NCBI GenBank assembly: GCA_020881915.1
Contig: JAJFPB010000009.1
Location: forward strand, 2,046,001-2,110,000
From: Paramyrothecium sp. XJ0827
Lineage: Eukaryota > Ascomycota > Sordariomycetes > Hypocreales > Stachybotryaceae
Direction: 5' to 3'
DNA: 64,000 bases
Under the pieces are notes generated by a model, which was given only the letters and a program-made list of their open reading frames with translations, was not told where the DNA came from and made no database searches. The translations under genes and the position numbers were made by a program. Each line of letters opens with the position of its first letter. Position 1 is the first letter of the stretch. Of this stretch, positions 60,101 to 64,000 are shown in pieces.

Positions 60101-60201
60101 TCCTTGATGCATATCTTTCCATTCTGAGCATTTTCTCGCGAAACCCGGCTTTGAGAGTTGAGGATGGCAATTTAGGCAAGGGAGGAAAGGTCAGAGTTTG
60201 A
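51114..60201 (+). CDS. highly reducing polyketide synthase, KS-MAT-DH-MT-(ER0)-KR-ACP-C (LovB-like)
   Basis: Exons 51114-55162, 55218-55438, 55489-57706 and 57762-60201, giving 2975 residues. Introns: 55 nt; 50 nt with GC-AG ends (55439-55488); 55 nt. Phases agree throughout. The ATG at 51114 (MTQLKSPRNEPIAIVG) is the first true methionine. Domains: KS (1-440; DTACSSS, EAHGTGT, GHTEG); malonyl transferase (about 550-870; GQGAQW, GHSSGE Ser about 645, YHSHHM); DH (about 940-1240; HSLQGQTVFP, HPITLD); C-methyltransferase (about 1350-1600; LEIGAGTGGATRYF rebuilt across the GC-AG intron); a degenerate ER region lacking a cofactor motif; KR (about 2105-2300; GLAGDLG, FSSF, AAYSAAN); ACP (GVDSLSA, Ser about 2429); and a condensation-type domain (about 2535-2975) whose HHxxxDG reads HRLVGDG. 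Cytosolic. Product: a reduced, probably C-methylated polyketide built with the trans-ER next door. Architecture and length match LovB-type synthases. Confidence 0.95.
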
Positions 60202-61575
60202 GTGAAATGTTTTCGATAACAAACAAGTCTTGCTAGAGTAGTACACATATTGAATCATACAAGGCTTTCAATCTTCTACTAGAGAGTGATACTGACCATT
60301 GTTCGAGATTCAATCACATTTCAGCAGATGTGTTGCAGATTATTAATGAGGGCACACAAGTTCCTTCAACAATACGGCGCACTTCTCAAGCAGCATAATA
60401 AACTGTTTTTTGCAGTAATCAGATTAGATCCTCTTTCCCTGATTCGTCTGGAATGCAATATCCCAAGTCTGAGCAGCACTACGCCCTTGCAGTCCGCATC
60501 CTCTCTACGTTTTCTTCACCGTTAGGATCGCGATCTCCCGTGCTTGACCACTACCAATCAGGCCATGATAAATTCCCCTTTTGACACATACGAGCAATCG
60601 ATTTCTCAACACGTTTATCATGAAGAAAAGATTTTTTCGAGGGGAAAGAGGGTGTGATCCGTTCACCTTGAAAGACATTGCCTTAGATTATTGTTACTAC
60701 AGTAAATGCTTGCTGGATCATATTGAAGACTGTGGGGGCCTACGATCCTCGTAAAAATTCCAACTCCATTCGAAAAGGGTATGATGGAATTTAAGACAAA
60801 GAAGTCATTTGATAAGAAAGGAGGTTATGCACACGTTTTAAGCGTTGAGACTTACACTTCGTTGTTCACGCAGCTGCCCGCATCGCCATTTTGGCGTCAT
60901 GACTAGTCTTGGTCAACAGCCGGTATGACTTCACAAATCGTCACCATCAATTACGGCTTTGAGAATGAACACGGCAAAACGGGTTACGACCAGTATTGGC
61001 CAAACTCTTTTGACAGGCGGGCGAAGTTAGCGTCTCAGCTAGCTCACACGCTCACAGGATTGGCGCATGGTTCCCGATCCGTAGAGTAGCAACGCTAATA
61101 ATCATGCCAGCATTAAAGTCAGGCCATCACGCCACAACAGCATATCGGGCCAGCGGAGGCCGGTCTGACGGAAGGCGAAGCAGGCCGATTAATGGATGTA
61201 GCAAAGTTATCAGATTGTGGTATCTCTGACTTGGAAAAGCATTTACTCTTGCGAGCTTTTCGACCAACTTGGCGTAGAAAGTGTTTGATTGAGTAGTGTT
61301 GACATCCATGACCCCCAATCATCCCGAGCAAAATCTAATTGGGCGCGGAAACTCCCGTAAATCTCTGTGGGACGGATGGGGTTGGCTCGGCTCTCCAGAA
61401 TCCGCACGCACAATAGGGCCGATCTTCCTTGCGACCGAACCTTATTACGCGGGGAATGTGACGACGATATCATTGCCCCGACACTAGGCAATGTCACCAA
61501 TCATGCCATGTTCTCAACGCCAGTCACGTTATGTGAGCAGCTTCGCCGAAGTCCGCACGCCGCACTGGTGCCGAA
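60202..61575. other. 1.4-kb intergenic region
   Basis: PKS 3' flank and dehydrogenase promoter. No frame with a domain. Confidence 0.5.
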
Positions 61576-61583
61576 TATAAATA
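61576..61583 (+). promoter_or_regulatory. TATA box of the alcohol dehydrogenase gene
   Basis: TATAAATA, 80 bp before the ATG at 61656, followed by a C/T- and A-rich leader. Confidence 0.55.
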
Positions 61584-61655
61584 CCAGGTAGAATGAAGCC
61601 AGCCGGAGGTAGATCAGTCTTTTTCACATCACAATTGCACTTGTCATTTCGAGAA

Positions 61656-62779
61656 ATGTCCTCTAGCAACATCCCAACAGAGCAGTGGGCGCAGGTCGTT
61701 GAAAAGTCCGGAGGCCGTAAGCGCCATATGCCCTAATCTCCCGTGTACTCGGGACATTGCACTAACGCAGAGCAATAGCGGTGGCCTTCAAGAAGGTTCC
61801 TGTCCGGAAGCCGGGCCCCGATGAAGTGTTGATCAACATCAAGTACTCAGGAGTATGCCACACGGACCTTCACGCCATGATGGGCGATTGGCCATTGGAG
61901 CGGAAGATGCCCCTAATTGGCGGTCACGAAGGTGCTGGTATCGTTGTCGCCAAGGGTGAGCTTGTGGATAGCGTCGAGATTGGCGAAAAAGCCGGCATCA
62001 AGTGGCTTCATGGCTCATGTCTCAGCTGCTCTTTCTGCTTGCAGGCGGACGAGCCCCTGTGCCCAAGTGCTTCATTGTCCGGTTACACCGTCGACGGCAC
62101 ATTCCAGCAATACGCCATCGCCAAGGCGGCACATGTGGCTCACATCCCTAAAGAGTGTGACTTGGAAGATGTGGCCCCCATCCTTTGCGCGGGACTCACG
62201 GTCTACAAGGGTCTCAAGGAGTCTGGTGCTCGTCCTGGGCAGTATGTGGTTATTGTCGGCGCGGGCGGCGGCCTCGGCTGCTTTGCCCTCCAATATGCCA
62301 ATGCAATGGGCCTCCACACCATCGCTGTCGACACAGGACCAGACAAGGACAAGGTCTGCAAGGAGCTAGGTGCCAAGACATACATTGACTTCAGGACCAG
62401 CAAGGACCTCGCTGCAGACATCCGGGCCGCTACCCCAGACGGTTTCGGGCCTCACGCAGTCCTCCTCCTCGCCGCTGCCGAACAGCCCTTCCAACAGGCT
62501 GTCAGCTATGTCAGATCACACGGCAGCATTGTCTGTATTGGTCTCCCAGCGAATGCTTACTTGAAGGCACCTGTGTTTGAAAGCGTTGTACGCATGATCA
62601 CGATCAAGGGAAGTTACGTGGGCAACCGTCAAGACACGGCAGAAGCGCTTGAGTTCTTCCGCCTGGGGCTGATCAAGGCGCCCCATAAGGTCATCGGGCT
62701 TAGCCAGTTACAGGATGCTTATAAGTTGATGGCTGAGGGCAAGGTGGTTGGCCGGTATGTGGTTGATTCTAGCAAATAG
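61656..62779 (+). CDS. zinc-dependent alcohol dehydrogenase (yeast ADH1 / AlcC type)
   Basis: Two exons: 61656-61716 and 61779-62779, with a 62-nt intron (GTAAGC...AATAG, branch CACTAACG), giving 353 residues. The acceptor at 61778 was preferred to the closer CAG at 61770 because it keeps phase and yields [12 protein letters not shown], which matches fungal ADHs in length. Catalytic zinc ligands: GVCHTDLH (Cys about 47) and GGHEGAG. Structural zinc: [15 protein letters not shown] with four Cys (about 101-115). Coenzyme motif GAGGGLG; substrate region [14 protein letters not shown]. It interconverts ethanol or other primary alcohols and aldehydes with NAD+ in the cytosol. It lies 1.45 kb downstream of the PKS on the same strand; it may be a housekeeping gene at the cluster edge or a tailoring enzyme, and sequence alone does not decide. 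Confidence 0.92.
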
Positions 62780-63923
62780 CGTGTAGGATGGAACTGGACC
62801 ACCTATATATTTTCTAAGCAGCAAACACAAGCTTAGCGAGTCATCTGCCTCTCGGTATGAGCCAAGGCATAACAGCAAATTGTCAGTCAGCACTGCCGTT
62901 CCACCCAGTTCTATCAATTTATAAAGAGGTTTTTTATTTTATTAAAGACACTTCGTACCCGAACGTGAGAATGCGCGCGTTGGGGAACCTCGGCGACGGC
63001 AAAGTCACAGGCCATGGCCTGGCCTCGCCATTGGTGGTCCACGTTCGCAGCCGGTCGTCAGTCTGACCATGGATGAAGACAATACTGAATGATAGAATAT
63101 ATTAGGTCAGTACTCTAACGAGAAAGATCATTGGAATACGCGCAGACCATACTCCATCGCGGCTAGAGGAGGGTCATGGAGACATTGAACTCCGCGTGGC
63201 AAATCAATCCTAGTGGGAGTTACAGAAATATCTGCAGTCAGATCCTTCCGCCGTTTGGAGGGCCACGACATTGTGCTTTGTTGCGTCACAGATTCTATGC
63301 AGCTGATAAGAATATAAAACTATCACTTGTCGTGTGGTCAAGGAAGGGAAATAATACTGGTAGGATGAGGCTGAAGGGCATCCGATGTCACGATTGCGTG
63401 CCTCACGTGGCAAAAGCAACAAAAGTACCCCGCTTTTGGGGCTTATCCATAAGCCCCAAAGATACAGTTGATTCTAGCCCCGGCGCTTCAGCTGATGGAG
63501 GTGCTTTTCCCATGACAATTTCCTTCTTATTGAAGAAAGACCTCTCTATCAGCAACAGCTTCATAATTCATAACTTAGGGCTTTCATTGAAACCCTATCA
63601 CTTGAGAAAACCCGTGCCGCTAATAGTCGTCCCGCAACCCTGTTGTGTTGAACTTGTAAGGAGATGCCCTGCAAATGTCTGGCGGCAACATGCAGGCATT
63701 CACTGCCCCAGCACTGCCTCCCTGTCTTCAAGGGTAAAAGCCCCCTCGTGACTTTGCACCATGCTATCCTAGACTCTCAGTAACAGCCTCTCGGTTTTAT
63801 CCAGACACACCGGCACAGTCCGCCCTACAGCCTACCCACTGCATATGTTGACCTTTTGAAGGCGACAACCTACAGGCATCTTCATCGCATTTATCTCATT
63901 AGACTCCGAGAACACTATTGAAC
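62780..63923. other. intergenic, contains a perfect inverted repeat
   Basis: No supported gene; the 191-codon frame at 63176-63751 shows no domain. The inverted repeat at 63435-63460 is listed separately. Confidence 0.5.
63435..63460. repeat. 12-bp perfect inverted repeat
   Basis: Arms TTTGGGGCTTAT (63435-63446) and ATAAGCCCCAAA (63449-63460) are separated by two bases. A TACCCCGC word lies just to the left (63426-63433). It could be the terminal hairpin of a small mobile element or a palindromic regulator site. Confidence 0.7.
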
Positions 63924-64000
63924 ATGCCCGACGAGAAATGCCTCAATGAATCGGAAATAACCATGATATGGTTTCCAGACGGTATGAAGATACTATCCTA
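63924..64000 (+). CDS. possible start of a gene running off the right edge
   Basis: An ATG at 63924 with A at -3 opens a frame that stays open for all 25 remaining codons (MPDEKCLNES...). The preceding 60 bases are C/T- and A-rich like a fungal leader. Too short for a domain; chance is quite possible. Confidence 0.2.
   Translation, partial: MPDEKCLNESEITMIWFPDGMKILS

Noticed and set aside
61717..61770. Intron of the alcohol dehydrogenase ending at the nearest CAG
   Set aside because: Breaks the reading phase; the TAG at 61777-61778 keeps phase and gives the expected N-terminal spacing.
1..64000. CRISPR arrays, bacterial operons, ribosome binding sites, rRNA genes
   Set aside because: The gene structure is eukaryotic throughout; no regularly spaced repeats or rRNA-like sequence were seen.

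Overview
The window is nuclear DNA of a filamentous ascomycete (Pezizomycotina, most likely a sordariomycete). Evidence: short introns of about 46-79 nt with GTNNGN donors and YAG acceptors, intron-poor genes widely spaced on both strands, and typical fungal families (HET domain, DUF7580, F-box, trans-enoyl reductase plus highly reducing polyketide synthase, GPI-anchored phospholipase B). The species cannot be named from the sequence. Gene models below were spliced by hand by matching reading phase across candidate introns; several correct an apparent start or rescue a small gene.

Layout. 1-1094: 5' part of a secreted subtilisin-like protease running off the left edge. 2655-3869: single-pass membrane protein. 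3870-9721: gene-poor. 9722-11236: aminoglycoside-phosphotransferase-like kinase. 12222-12449: possible small basic protein. 13642-14794: Gfo/Idh/MocA dehydrogenase. 14880-16758 (-) and 17111-19519 (+): head-to-head pair made of a DUF7580 protein interrupted by one in-frame TAG and a C2H2 zinc-finger protein with a CPC1/GCN4-like bZIP at its C-terminus. 20358-21462: membrane-tethered double-psi beta-barrel (expansin/barwin-like) protein. 23807-24055: tiny protein with six CxxC motifs. 24366-24918: decayed beta-lactamase-like gene. 26773-27645: 2OG-Fe(II) dioxygenase. 28232-30001: HET-domain protein. 32432-34399: phospholipase B. 36255-37764: F-box pseudogene with three frame changes. 38657-38947: secreted eight-cysteine mini-protein assembled from two exons. 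39440-45374: three minus-strand genes (DJ-1/Hsp31-like protein, secreted L-amino acid oxidase, secreted amidase).

The right-hand 16 kb holds a polyketide biosynthetic cluster: an FSH-type serine hydrolase (47131-47847), a stand-alone trans-enoyl reductase (49190-50418), a divergently transcribed highly reducing PKS of about 2975 residues with a terminal condensation-like domain (51114-60201), and possibly an alcohol dehydrogenase (61656-62779). This matches the LovB/LovC/LovG logic of lovastatin-type biosynthesis: the PKS builds and methylates the chain, the trans-ER replaces its degenerate internal ER, and the FSH hydrolase may release the product. No cytochrome P450, transporter or Zn2Cys6 regulator of the cluster is visible in this window.

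Most notable: (i) an in-frame UAG, in the context preferred by fungal A-to-I mRNA editing, in an otherwise intact DUF7580 gene; (ii) the C2H2-bZIP fusion beside it; (iii) the LovB-like cluster, with a GC-AG intron inside the methyltransferase motif and an altered HHxxxDG motif; (iv) several small cysteine-rich genes that routine ORF calling would miss.
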